Shown piece after piece: positions 1 to 11,546 of a stretch of DNA of 64,000 bases. The position numbers and the translations under genes are program-made. The notes below the pieces were generated by a model. That model searched no databases and was not told the DNA's origin. It saw only the letters and a program-made list of their open reading frames with translations. Every line of letters begins with the position of its first letter. The stretch's first letter is position 1. This stretch comes from Corinectria fuckeliana (lineage: Eukaryota > Ascomycota > Sordariomycetes > Hypocreales > Nectriaceae). The stretch lies in the NCBI GenBank assembly GCA_019137255.1, contig WPDH01000080.1:372001-436000 (forward strand). Reading direction: 5' to 3'.

Positions 1-1268
1 TCGCATGAATGGCGCCCCTTGGACGTACCATGCAACACTATCCTATCCGTCACTGACACGACTCAGGAGCCGTTGGGCTGCAGGTCAATCAAACCTTGTT
101 CCCCATTTGGCGACCCCAGCTTGATGGTTGCCATCAATTTATCAGCGGGCTACTTCTTGAGGGTAACGATGGTCCAGGGGGACGCCCGTCGACACGCGGG
201 GCTGGACCGGGCTAGGCTTGGCGAGATCAAGACGGACCTTATTGAACTTAAAAACGATATCCAACGTGCACCGGCTCAAGGCTAGAAGGCTAATTCTATC
301 CAGTGGCAATGCACAGATATGCCTGTACCGATCTCGCTTCGAGCAATTGCTCGGTCCGAGGCGACAGGACGCAATACGCTCCGGACTGTCCGGCCCCGGC
401 GGACGGACCTATCCTCCCCGACATCTTGATACTTGGGCAATCTGACAGCATCCACACGTCGATATGCTATCATGGTCTGGGGCTGACTGCGGGCGCGAGA
501 GCGATGGGCGCCAGTTGGTTTCATCACCTTCCTTTTGAGGACACAGCCTTCTCGCCCCTCCTCAATATCAGCGCACGGGCGTGGTTGTTGCGATTCTCAC
601 AATGGATGCTCGTACATCCATGCTGCACGCATGATGCACGTCTCCGCGAGTTGGCCGCCTGGTATGAGGCATGTGCACTATTTTTTGAACGGCGGGGTGT
701 GGTGAATGAGGGCCAGTATCAAGATTCTATAACCTCTTTAACCCCTCAGCGCGGGAAAGGTATCCTAAGATTAGGCGATTAAAATGGCATATTACTCCAT
801 CATGATGACCATGATGATGATGGTTGGAGATGCCAGGTCCATGGCCCCGAGCTCGATCTCGCTTCAAGACACGAGGTCGAGGCATCAAGGAAAGAGAGCA
901 TCGGGGACGGAGGGCATTGGAGAAAAGGGTATTAAGGAATAAGAGTATTCAAGCAACAGTATAGCTCATCTACCGTTTGCTATATACTATCTCCGTCGTA
1001 AATACATGCTGTCCTAAGGAAAGCAGCCGGACCAGAATATCATAGCCCGAAAAGAACCCAAAGAACTAGCAAACCGAGACTGACTACCTGCAAACTGCTC
1101 TTCAGCACTCCTTGACCCGCCACGAGTCAACCAGGCTCACACAGATGATCTAGTCGTCCTCTAACGATACAAAATGGGCGTACTGATTGGGCTACTGGAA
1201 TCGTTCTGCACGAGGACCGTTCATCATTGCAGCGAATACGACCTTCCACTAGGCTGACGTCCCCAGCC
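1..1268. other. No supported gene; left edge
   Basis: Several short open frames occur here (the longest at 303-782 on the plus strand), but none has a recognisable domain, a convincing start context or splice signals. A short run of CAT/ATG-like trinucleotides lies near 795-825. I see nothing that supports a gene; the stretch may be the downstream flank of the helicase relic that begins at about 1270. Confidence 0.4.
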
Positions 1269-1269
1269 T

Positions 1270-2845
1270 CATGTCGATGGCTGACAAGGGTACAACCGTG
1301 TCAGGCATGGACAACCTTGTCCTGTCTCAGGCGGTAAGGGTGGCCGTGCACTTGAATCCTTCCCCCCAGCATCCAAAATTGTTCCGATATGGATGCCCCG
1401 GCCACGTTGAGACCCGTTCTTCCCGCAGTGGCGCTCGGCAAAAGTGTCTCTGGCCTGCTCGGCCAGATATTGAAGTTCCGGATGTAGCTTGATCATAACT
1501 CGCGAGATTTGGTGTTGCCGTTCTCCGCATAGGCGAAAGCTTCTTCTTAGTAGGCGAGTTCAACACCCATACAATAGGTCTTCCTCGTCAAGGTCTTCCA
1601 CATCGACGTCCTCCTCTTTGAGTTCTTCTTCGGAAGGCTCTGCCTCGGAGCCAACAGCATCACCTTCACCAATATTGACGATGGTATTGTCTATCTGTGT
1701 GCTACCTACGGCTGCTGCAGGGAAGATCAGTCGCGATGCTTCTTGTAGTGCTTCTGGGAGTTTGCAAACTGCTCCGAGGTGAGACGATCCATTTAGAGAT
1801 CTGGTGTGAGACTGCACGCTTTCACTTCAAGAAGGGTTTGAAGACAACGTTCAACTTTTCTAGGATCCTGTCAACTTTTGGCTCGTCTGGCTTCAATCCC
1901 TCGTCGCAGTCATCAGCTGCTAGTAAGAGCGGCTTCGCTGCCAACTGTTGGGCCTTCACATACAGCGCAAACCCGCGTTTCGCAGATTCGCCGCCTTTCG
2001 TACCACCTGCGCCTTTACCACTTGTGAAGAATGACTTGCCCGTAGCTACATAACGAGAAAGCATGAAGATGCTTATTCAATTCCCCGTCAAGTCAACCTC
2101 GACTTCTCCAGTTTTCATACCAGGTAATTCCAGGAGACTTTTCAGGCGGGCTATCATCATGCCTGTTATGAGGATCCTTGACATGTCTAGCTTCTCGCCA
2201 CGTGGATGATCCCAAGCCGCGTGTTTGACTTCAACTGAAAAGAGGCTGATGTAGTAGTCTAGGTGAGAGTATTGTACAAAGGGTTACTAGTCAACAGAAA
2301 CGCGTAGCTATACTCCAAAACGCGAACGGAAACGTTGACTAGCAAGTCCTCGTTCTTGCTATCGTGAAACTTATCGATGATGAGCATATCAATATCTCTC
2401 TCTGGGCGGCTATACAGGTCAGAGTGCAGTGGAGCGTGAGAGAGCCCCTTTGCTTGTTTGCAATCTTTATTGGATGCTTTATTTGGTATTGCTCTCCAAG
2501 TATCACAGTAGGCTAAGAAGTCTTCTATTTCCTAGAACCTCCTGCGAAAAAAGTATATCGTGCATATAACAAAGTCATATTTTAGAGGTAAAAAACTGGA
2601 AAGTCCACACTACCGAAAACAATATAAGATGGGGAGGAGTCCTTTAGTCTAGGCCTACATGGTTAGCTAGCTCGATCGAACCGAAATTTAATAGATCCAG
2701 GCCCGTCTTTCCGAGGTTGTTGCTTATCTCGTCGTACTATTACAGTATACAAGCAAGACGGCATCGCAAAGGAAGCCGCCTCGAAATTTGGTGTCAGCCA
2801 AAACCTGGAGCTTCTCTTTACCGATCTCTTGCTAGGGCTCCCGTT
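1270..2845 (-). pseudogene. Decayed SNF2-family helicase relic (left copy)
   Basis: Read on the minus strand in several frames, the stretch keeps the order of SNF2 helicase motifs without a continuous frame. A block at about 2760-2840 reads KEKLQVLADTKFRGGFLCDAV, where the P-loop should start, and then breaks up. The DEXH position at 2364-2375 reads DKFH within LIIDKFHDSKNED. The motif III position at 2271-2294 reads LTSNPLYN instead of LTGTPxxN. A stretch reading GMMIARLKSLLELPGMK follows at about 2120-2170. A motif V block (SATAGRTGLNVAGAS) lies at about 1390-1446 and a motif VI-like block (GHPYRLRQDKVVH) at about 1305-1349. Stops and frameshifts separate these blocks. SNF2 ATPases remodel chromatin or DNA-protein complexes, but this copy cannot encode an active enzyme because key P-loop and DEXH residues are lost. 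A better preserved relative lies at the right end of the window. Confidence 0.7.
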
Positions 2846-3285
2846 TGATTCGGAGCCCAGGCACTTAAGAGACGTTTGAGAAACTTACCACATGAGGCTA
2901 CAAAATCTGAGCTGGAAAGAGAATCAAGGGGTTAAGGCAACAGTGCAGCTTGATCGCGAATGCAATTGGTTCTCTCTACGATTAAGAGCAGCACCACATT
3001 ATACCTAGTTACCTGCCCCGAAATGCAACAGAAACGTATTAGCAAAATTGCACAGATAGACAAGCACGACAGGATTTTATGAACTTGCTAGGTCTGCATT
3101 ATATTTGCTTTCAGTCACCATGTTCGCGTCTGGTAACGATGAACCTCATAACTTCAACCTCTATACTTCCGCCGTCCAGTCTATGTCACTTCACCTAGTC
3201 AGCAACTATATACTATCTAGCATATATATCTAGGCCTTTTAGTTTGCTCCTTTTACCTGGCGCCCTACTAAGGAGTTGTGGTTAA

Positions 3286-4185
3286 TTAAGGGACTATGGC
3301 CTCAGGCACTCCCAGACCTACAACCTTGGAATCCATTATGGTTTCTCTTCCCATATCCAGGGCCTGGTCATTCAAGCTGTGGATATGCGCCTCAACCTCT
3401 TCTAGTTCCCGCCTCTTCCTCCGACAATTCTCCTCTATTGCCTCCAACTTCCTCATCCGACGCTGATACACTTTCTCCAGTTCTGACTTGGCACTATTTT
3501 TCTTTCGACGGTTAGAACCCTCCTTCCCTCCCTCGTCTTCTCCCAAAGAGCTGCCAATTGCTTTTCGTTTTCGCCCAGGCACAAAGACTGTCGGATTGGA
3601 TTGGGTCTGTCTGGAAGATGACACATAATTCAGCGCCGGCACCTGCTTGTAAAAGTAACAGTGACTAAGGTGCTGCTGGAGATGTTCTCGTCGTTTAAAT
3701 CCGTTGCCTGGTTTCGATCAGCTACAAGAGAGGTAAGGAAAGTAGTAATTGTGAGAGTCACTCTTTTGTCCTTGGAGTTTCTCGCACGCTTCCTTCTGAT
3801 GGCGTGTGCAGACGTCTCGCCTAGAGAGCGCCTTTCCACATGCTGGGAAAGTCTGCAAGGACTCATTGTCGCTCAGCGCGTTTAACACGGGTCTGGATTT
3901 ATTAATCTGATGAGGGGTCCCAGCTCGACAAGGATCATTTGAAAGCTCGAGACACTGGGGCATTTCCATGCTGAACGGGTCAAGACTCATACTTGGACTC
4001 TCTGAGATAAAAAGCTCATGTGATTGTATTGAACCGACCTCGTCAAGATTGGGTTCCGTACCACCAGCTTCCATGAATACAGGGAGGCTCAGCTCAGAGT
4101 TATCCCAGGCCCATTCTTCTACATAAAGCGTCAGCTGGGTTGCTTTAGTTATGAGAGGACCCCTTATCTTGGTTCTATGGGTCAA
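3286..4185 (-). pseudogene. C2H2 zinc-finger protein frame broken by one TGA
   Basis: A minus-strand frame of 300 codons is open from 4185 to the stop at 3286 except for a single TGA at 3720-3718. The segment before the stop has a finger-like CGKALSRRDVCTRHQKEAC. The stop sits in the next finger, which reads FPYLSCS, stop, SKPGNGFKRREHLQQHLSH. In fungal C2H2 proteins of this kind the residue before SxPGxGF is usually Arg, so a CGA to TGA change would explain the stop. The C-terminal part is rich in Lys/Arg/Glu and looks coiled-coil (about 3340-3500). No in-frame ATG lies upstream: a TGA at 4209 closes the frame, so the 5' end is missing or lies in an unseen exon. Such proteins usually bind DNA; no target can be inferred. 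Confidence 0.5.
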
Positions 4186-4854
4186 GAAGGTAGGTAGTCC
4201 AAGTCGTCATGAGCAAGGTTCCCCTGACTAAAAGGGGAGCAGAACATCCAACACACTTCCCATAATATAAACAATGACAGCCATATAGTCTAAGGCATAA
4301 TCGTACAAAGATATCTCAAACCGTTAGGAAATTCAGAACAGACAAACAGTAACAAAATACTCGATATGAGTATAAGCATCAACTGCTCGACAAATGACCA
4401 GAGGACGTGAACGTAACTTTGCAACAAGAATGGGTGTACTTGCAGAAGCGTCATTTCACTCTTGGAGTATGCAAGTGCGAGATCGTACCATGCTCGAAGT
4501 GTTTGGGACTTTAATACAAAGAACCTAAAGTGCTGTACGGGTGTCGTGGTCTATTTTTTGTCAACCAGGCCGGCCAATATAAGATTGGAGAAACACGCCT
4601 CAAAGTCGGTTAAGCTCGCCATTTTAGAATTCTAGTAAACTGGGGCCTCATAATAGCAATAGCTAGAAAAATAAAGAATTCGGTCGGCGCGAGTCTTGAC
4701 TGTCACCTAGGAAGGTATGAGTATCGGAATAGTACTATAGACACAGTGTAAGGCGGTTCGATGGCAATGTAGGGCGGATTAATAGGGTGACTTGTAGGGT
4801 GGCTGAGTCCCGGTCGAGTCGGAGGTCACATTGGAACTTAGATGCCCAACTACT
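4186..4854. other. No supported gene
   Basis: Moderately AT-rich sequence between two broken genes. I see no domain-bearing frame, tRNA or clear repeat. Confidence 0.4.
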
Positions 4855-5247
4855 CTAGCGGTAGTACTTCCAGGCTTCGTTGTGCATGCTGGTGAAGAAA
4901 TGGGCATAACCGTCTCTGTCGACGGCGATGCTCGGGGCGTTGTGACCATTGTCATCGACGATAACAGCGCAGTCGCCTCCAGATGTCTTGAGGCAGTCCC
5001 GAGAGATGATTCCACCAGACTCGGTGCGCCGGGCAACCATGACATTATTGTTGGCCGTAGATCCGCTGAGGGGGTTGCGGAGGTTAGCCAGCCACTGGTA
5101 GCCGCCATACTCATCAAGAGGATTCCACCATGCCGACTGGCTGTTGACATCAACGGCACCGGAGATGGCAATGAGGCTGCCGGGTGAGATGGTAGCTTGG
5201 ACAGTCGACACTGTCAACAGGCAAGCAATGGATGACAAAGACCTCAT
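4855..5247 (-). pseudogene. Truncated secreted BNR-type (sialidase-like fold) protein
   Basis: The minus-strand frame opens with a plausible signal peptide (MRSLSSIACLLTVSTVQA). It continues through VMVARRTESGG and HNAPSIAVDRDGYAHFF, which resemble the start of BNR_4-type beta-propeller proteins: in that family a HN-x(4)-D-x-DG-x-H block follows an ARR block. The frame ends after WKYYR at residue 130, far short of the several hundred residues of a propeller. A second frame (down to about 4779) stays open just beyond the stop and reads ARVVGHLSSNVTSDSTG, so a frameshift is likely. Members of this family are secreted and thought to act on carbohydrates; this copy is incomplete. The family call rests on a short N-terminal stretch. 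Confidence 0.45.
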
Positions 5248-6910
5248 GGTGATATCGTCTCTCTTAAGGCGTCAAGGAAGGGTATGGTCGATGAGATGGA
5301 TAGGCTGGAACAAGCTGGTTCGACTCCATTCTGTCGGAAACACTGCCTCTTCAAATAAAAGAAAACTTGAGTCCTAGCTCCCCCACAACCGTTCAGGTCT
5401 TTCCACATAGCGACGAGTGTGGGGTAGCGTACGATGTCCCAGGATGGATTGCGGACGATCATGGTGCCATGTGCCGTGGCAGGAACCGCCGAAGTCGAGA
5501 AGCTACCACGTGGGCTTCCATGGCGGTTGATGAGCAGGGACAGATCGCGGGGAAGGGAAGGGAAGAAAAGGGGATCGACGAGGAGGGATAACCACGTATA
5601 GCATCGTAGAACTGAAGAGAAAGCTCCCCGGCCGGGTTTGGGAGCAAAGTCGAAGAGGTCGTCGTCAATGCGGGAGCTAAGCGGACCGAGTCCCGACGGC
5701 GGCGGAGGTTCCGTTTCGACGCGACAATTCCACCCTGTCGACGTGTGCCAACCCAATTGTAAAAGGGCGGAATTGTGAGCGTTACTACTACCCAGGTATC
5801 CATGAATTTGGCCACAGTTGCCATTTCTTTGGTCAGTTCATAGACTCTAATGACTACCTTGGTAGTGCGAGTGTAAATGTTGCGCCTGTAAGCAGCCGCC
5901 TCCTTGATCTACGATTTGATGTCGGGCCCCAGACGTTGTCCATTACTTATCTATGCTATTACGGACTTATGCTTCCTCTCGGGGAAATGACACACAGTCC
6001 TCTAAAGTCATGATTGACACACTATTCAAGAATGCTTCGTCATCAGACGGGGGCGACGGTGGGGATGAAAGTATCCCACTGTCAACTACCAGATTGCGTC
6101 CATGTGCTGAAACTTCAATATTTCAAGTGCCTACTTATGCAGGCAATTGAGTTGAGCTCATCATGTTGTGTCATCATGGCAGGTTGAGTTCAACTTGTCA
6201 TGTGGCCCGTGCGCCCCCACGCGAATGGCGACTCCAGATGCCCGTCGACCACCAAACAGCCAGACGCCAATCTACGCTCATCTTTCAAGCGACTCCGAAC
6301 GCGCGAGCACGAAAAAAAGAGCTTACTTACGCTGTCGCACCTCGCACCTCAACGGGGCCCCTTCCCGCGGTGATCCTGGATGCGGCCTCGCTGACGGAGC
6401 CAGAGCAGGTTTCGGGGAGGGGGCTTTTGGGCTTTTGGGCTTCTGGGCTTCGTCGCGCCGCGCGCGTGTGGTGGTGCGCTGTAGCCTCCCGGGTCCTGCA
6501 TCGCCTTGCCGCTCCCCCCGTTGCAACGTGCGACGACACAGGCGCATCTGCTTGGTCGCGCTGCAAAAGGCTGGACTGTGACACAAGCGAAATCCATACC
6601 CGCGTCGACGAGAATCCCCGACCGCTCGACGTGTTCCTCTGATACTGTCCGGTCTGGAGAGCTGTCTTTGGTAGCATCGTGTCGCCCCGTCGCCCCATCC
6701 ATCCATCTATCACGGGTCCCTCCAGACCGTCATCGTCTTGGACTCGCTCACTACAACGGCCTTGGCCGCGGCAGACTCTCATCGTACCCGCTACTGCCGC
6801 AGTTCTCCCTGAGATCGGGCAATCCCCTTGACCCGGCTTCCCCTTGACCCGGCTGTGGCCACTTCAGCCACCTCTTCAGCTCACTCACTTACTCGGCCCC
6901 ATCGACAACG
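5248..6910. other. Intergenic; 5' region of zinc-knuckle gene
   Basis: Overlapping frames on both strands at 5244-5824 and 6163-6847 contradict one another and show no family motif, so I treat them as chance. The last few hundred bases are C-rich and pyrimidine-rich, as is usual for the 5' region of fungal housekeeping genes, and lead into the ATG at 6911. Confidence 0.4.
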
Positions 6911-9052
6911 ATGCCCGACTCGGCTCCTGGCTATGCCGCCCGGCCAGAGGACGCGCAGTGTTACAACTGCGGCACCTCTGGCCATTGGGCTATTGCCTGC
7001 CCAGAGCCTACGCGAGAGACCCCGGCGTAAGTCTTATCCTCTATCCACGGAGCTTGCGGTCCTTAGTCGCCTAGGTATCCTACCGGCTCTAAATCGACCA
7101 GCTAATCACCAATAACAGTGGCCTTGCTGCGTGGAGAAGCAACAATAACACGGGGAGAGGTAACAACAATAGAGACCAGCACGGCGGGCCCAAGAAGTCT
7201 AAGGGTCCCATAATCACTAAATACGCCCCTCCGCCCACATCGGGACCGACTGTGAACCATTACGGGCCTCCGCCGGTCTATGGGCAACCGCCGGGGCCGT
7301 ACCCGGGACCAGCTCCTCCGTACCCTCCGCAATATCCGCCACACTCGACGTCAATCCCCAATTATGCACCCAGCTATGCACCACCAAGCTATCCGCAATC
7401 TTATCCTTCTCCGTCTTACGGAGCTCCGCCTCTCCCAGGCCCCCCTCATGGGGCTCCTCCCGGCTTATATGGTCCGCCGCCTAACCTCCCTCACCCTCCT
7501 CACCTGCCTCACCCAGCTGGGCCTGCACCCCATTACCCTCCGACGTACGGTCCTCCTCCTAGTCAGCCGCCCCAGCCGTATGTATCTCAGCCACCGTATG
7601 GTTCATCTTATCCTCAGCCTTTCCCCTATGGCTCACACCCACCTCCATTCACTCCGTCATATTCTCCGCCACCTGCACCTCCAGCCTATGGGCTACCTAC
7701 TGGACCAAGATCTGGCCCGCCTCCAGGATTGCTGCCACGTCCGCTCTCGGCATCATCGCCTTCATCTCGCCAGGGCCTCCCGTCGATATCGAACTTGCCT
7801 GTGCCCAGCACCAGCCATCACTCCCTCCCGCCTAGGCCTCCTCGGATACAGCGTGGTGTCCACGAACCTCAGCGAGAAGGTCGCAACAAGAGGAAACAAG
7901 ACCGCCACAGTCGCAATCGTGATAGTAGGCAGAAGAAAAACAATTCCCGTCCTCAACCGCCGGATCACAAGGCCAAGAGTGACAACCGCCGTCAATCTGG
8001 GTCCAAGGCCACAGTTGCATCGAAGCCGTCAATATCTCCTCTTCCTGAAGAGTTACCACGACCAACCACCCCCCAGAAAAGACTCCCCGAGCTCCCCTCA
8101 ACAATATCCGATCGAAAACATGACGATATCACGAATCCTCACGTGGATATAAGTTCGCCAAAAGTGATAGACGAAATACCTGAAGATTTATCCGAAATCG
8201 ACGATGGCGAATGGGAACTGAAGGTCATTTTCAATGAGCCGGAGTCCCCTCACGCACCTGATGAGGTTGGAAAACCCCTACCAGCGATTTACTCTGAGCA
8301 AGTGCTCCTTCCAAGGAAATGGGACGCAAAATGCATTGAATCGGAATTTGTGACGCCAGACAACCTAGAAGAGTATATCAAACCGATACACGAGAAAGAC
8401 TACTGGACGTCGATCGAATTTGACCCAGCGTTCGTGCGGGATGGTAAGCTGCCATGTGGTGATCCCTTACCTAAACACCCCCTGGGAGAAGGCGGCTTTG
8501 ATCGGGGCGTGAGCTCTGAAAGCGGAGAAGTACCAGAACGAGGCCAGAAACATGGACATTCTAGTAGCCGTACCCCCGAAGAGAGACCTTCCAAGCGACA
8601 GAGATCCCACAGTCCTACGTACAACAGCCCTCGGGGTAGCAGGGACAACGATCTATCCGAGGGCGTATGGGATAGCCTTGAACCGCGAAGTCGAAAAGCA
8701 CACCGTTCCCAGGACTCCGAGAGGCGTAGCACAGACCTCTTTGACACGACGCAACGACGATCACCAGGCCGAAGGCAGTCTTATGAGCGAAGACCAAGCC
8801 GCACCAAGTCTCCCTCTTCAAGAAGGTCGTCAGTTTCCAACGCATCTTCAGGCCTGGATTCCCTAGAGGCTGAGCTGCTCGGTCGTCCCGACAAAGCAAA
8901 GTCCCCCGATATTATTGACAAGCGACGCCAGTCCAGCGCCAGTAACAACAAGCCCAAGAAACGTCAACCCAGGCTTGATTCGGCATACAGGTATGAGAAG
9001 CTCACTAGGAAAGACCCGAGACGCTAATATTGGCCATAGCCGTCGTTGGTGA
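6911..9052 (+). CDS. CCHC zinc-knuckle, proline-rich protein
   Basis: Exon 1 is 6911-7026. The intron 7027-7118 (GTAAGT...ACAG) joins in phase to the long exon from 7119. The N-terminus carries one zinc knuckle, CYNCGTSGHWAIACPEP (C-x2-C-x4-H-x4-C, about residues 17-33). About 200 residues of Pro/Tyr/Gly-rich sequence follow (YGPPP, PPYPPQYPP repeats), then an Arg/Lys-rich region, an acidic stretch near SEIDDGEWELKVIF, and a C-terminal Ser/Arg-rich tail. CCHC knuckles of this type usually bind single-stranded RNA or DNA, and the RS-like tail would suit an RNA-processing role; that is inference. A probable last intron at 8991-9039 (GTATGA, branch GCTAAT, CATAG) gives a protein of about 666 residues ending SRRW at 9052. 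Without that splice the frame ends at 9027 with 674 residues. Confidence is high for the gene and moderate for the 3' end. Confidence 0.85.
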
Positions 9053-9886
9053 AGAACCTGTTCGCTGTTGGCAACAGGGTGCACATGCTGCAGGCGCGTC
9101 TGGTTATGAATTTTCTTATCTCTTTCCACCCTGTACCCTGCCGCTTTCTCCATCCTCATGAGCATACCCTACGGCTTACTCATGCTGCACCTTGACCCTG
9201 CGAAATGGGCTATAAGCATTGACACACATCTACCCTTTTCTTCTCATCATCTAGGCTATGGTTCTGTCTTGCAACTCCTTTTCTTACTTGGGACCGGCGC
9301 TCAGGTCTTATATACTCTCTACCTATTTTTAACGAACGTCACGACCTAAACTTGCATGGCTGGCATTTATCTTATAGCATTCACGAGGTATGCGTGAATA
9401 TATTCTTACTCTTATTGGCCTCCCGCTTTTCCCACTTCGGGGCTTGTCTCTCTGAAGTCCTCCTACTTGCTCCTTGACCGTATCACGGAGAACGCTTTAT
9501 GACCCAAGCCCTCCGTTCCCCCAGGGCCTTACTCGTGGCTTTTGTTGTGCTGTGGCCAACCGGTCTCTGGGTTCCTACCAATTCTCATTTGCCCTGTTAT
9601 CAAATTCATCACCTAGTGCATCATCTCTTTTCGATGATGATCAAAGTCTTGTGAATGGCATTCCTGCCCGCAACGGCACACAGTATCACTCCTGGGCGCC
9701 AGAAAGTTCTCTCAGTATCTGCTGATTTACCGCCGTGAGATTACATATTTCTTGCCTGCTGACATTTCAAAATTACAAACTAGTGGCCGAATTGTGCGGT
9801 GCCAGCGAACACCAAGATCCTACATATCTCCCCCATTTTCAAATTGTCCCTTAGGAACCGATGATTTGGCTGCCACCAATAGTCGT
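9053..9886. other. Intergenic between convergent genes
   Basis: 3' flanks of the zinc-knuckle gene and the GEgh16-type gene. The sequence is pyrimidine-rich, and the only frames are short and without motifs. Confidence 0.5.
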
Positions 9887-10937
9887 CTAGTTCTTGTGTT
9901 TCATCTCCGCGCGCTTCTTAAGGCGATAAGCAATGGCTCGCTTACGAGCAGCTGCGGGCTGGGTGAAGGCACCGGAACCGCCAAAGGGCCCGGCCGCAGC
10001 GCTGTTGCGTACGCGTATGATGCAGACGTTGTCGGCGCCGCCGACACTACCGTCGCAGGTCATTCCCTCTGGCATTTGAACCTGGACGGGGAAATCGGTG
10101 TTCGTAGCCAGGGACAGACCCCCGAAGCCAAGTCCTGGGACATCCTGAGCAACCTCGGCCGTCTGGAAAGCACTGGCGTCAGCGCCGCCGGAGGTGCCGT
10201 CGATATCAGCGGAGAGGGGCCCAGCACCGTCCTGGTTGATCTGCAATAACATGTTAGTTGCTAGAACGATCCTCGAGTGAGAGCTATGTACCTGTCTGTA
10301 CATCAACGTGACGACACCGTCGTCCGAGGCAGTAGGTAGTCCAGAGCTGGCTCCCTCACCAGCGGTAGCTGCGACACTAGTCTCCTCGGGAGTCTCAGTC
10401 TTTGCCCCTTTTGCGTCGGTGCTGTCACCTCCACTACCGAGGAGCCCGCTGAAGAAGTTGCCAAGCTGGCGCTTGCGCGGGGCCTGGTGCTTGTGTGCGG
10501 CCCGGCGTGCGGCGCGACGGCGTTTCTGAGCACCCTCGTCGATGTTCGGAATGTCGTCCTCAACGCCAGTGCCAGTGCCGTTATTGACTGGTGGCGCATT
10601 GCCACTTCCCAGGAAGCTGGAGATTATGACAGCGGGATCAACAGGCCCGTTGCCCTCGGTCCGCCCAAGCGGGCCTACCTTGCCGCTTTGGATCTCGCGG
10701 TCACGGATGATGGCGGTGTCAGCTTGGGAGCCGCACTTGTTGCTGGTGCAGTCGCGAGGCGTGCCATCCGCAACTAGGAAGTTACATGAGCTTTTGGTTC
10801 CAAGTGGAGTATGTTGCTGATATAACCTTACTGGTCAAGCCGGGCATAGAGACGTTATTGGCGCCCTCAATCGATGTGACCACTCCATGGCCAGTTACGG
10901 CGGTGATGAGAGCGGCGGAGAAGAGTTGATAACGCAT
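9887..10937 (-). CDS. GEgh16/Gas1-type secreted appressorium-associated protein
   Basis: Three exons: 10937-10832, 10773-10292 and 10240-9887, giving 313 residues; the introns are 58 and 51 bases. The start has a short signal peptide (MRYQLFSAALITAVTG) followed by HGVVTSIEGANNVSMPGLT, the hallmark N-terminus of the Egh16/Gas1/MAS family. Next come CTSNKCGSQADTAIIRDREI and a conserved GPVDPAVIIS-like block. The C-terminal third has MYRQINQDGAGPLSADIDGTSGG and a GMTCDGSVGG cysteine region. Between them lies a basic insertion (KRRRAARRAAHKHQAPRKRQ) that may be a processing or charge-rich linker. Members were first found in powdery mildew and in Magnaporthe, where Gas1/Gas2 are expressed in appressoria and affect penetration; the biochemical activity is unknown. 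The C-terminus is Lys/Arg-rich. The family is also found in non-pathogens, so it does not by itself prove a pathogen. Confidence 0.88.
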
Positions 10938-11474
10938 GGTGGATTGAGAATGGACGTGAAAAAATAACCAAGTGGTTGAAATAAGAACGACTGGCGTAAG
11001 AAAGTGAACGATGAAGAGCCACCAGGGCTTTGAGACTACAATGAGGGTATGGAAGAAAGAGGTCTGAAGATAATATCGAAAGCTATTGTCGATGATAAGG
11101 GGATGAACTAACGAAGACGGACTCGGTATTATATAGGCAAAGTGAAGTCAAGCTAAAGATGCCGTTTTCCGTCGTCAATATCATTATCCAAGCTTCTCGA
11201 CGCTCAAGGTGCCTCCAGGAGACTTCCCCTGGAGGCGCGAGCGGTCACACACGCAGCCGTTTCCTACGTTCAGTGGCGGAGCAAGATGGTGCGGCTCTGT
11301 CTTCGCAGAGCACCCCCGTTTTGAGTCGATTGAGACGAGCAAGAAACAGCGTGTTTTGTGAGCAATGTGAGCAATGAGGAAGCCCCAAGGAACAGGTGTC
11401 CCTGCGCGTGTGTGAGAGGCAGCGCGGCTAACCTCTTGAGGGGATTGCGATTGGACCGTCAACATGGTCCCATT
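10938..11474. promoter_or_regulatory. Upstream region of GEgh16-type gene
   Basis: The minus-strand promoter of the GEgh16-type gene must lie here. A TATA-like TATATA is seen on the minus strand at about 11131-11137, roughly 190 bases upstream of the ATG. Nothing else is recognised up to the tRNA. Confidence 0.35.
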
Positions 11475-11546
11475 GGTTGCATGGTCTAACGGTTATGACT
11501 GCGGATTCTGATTCCGCCAGCGAGGGTTCGACTCCCCCTGCGACCT
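11475..11546 (+). tRNA. tRNA-Gln (CTG)
   Basis: The sequence folds as a standard tRNA. The acceptor arm pairs GGTTGCA with TGCGACC (one G-T pair). The anticodon stem GCGGA/TCCGC encloses the loop TTCTGAT, so the anticodon is CTG. The T arm is GAGGGTTCGACTCCCCC with a GTTCGAC loop. There is no intron. The discriminator base is T. Confidence 0.93.

Noticed and set aside
6163..6847. Several open frames of 100-160 residues on both strands
   Set aside because: They overlap one another, show no motif, and lie in the GC-rich leader region of the zinc-knuckle gene.
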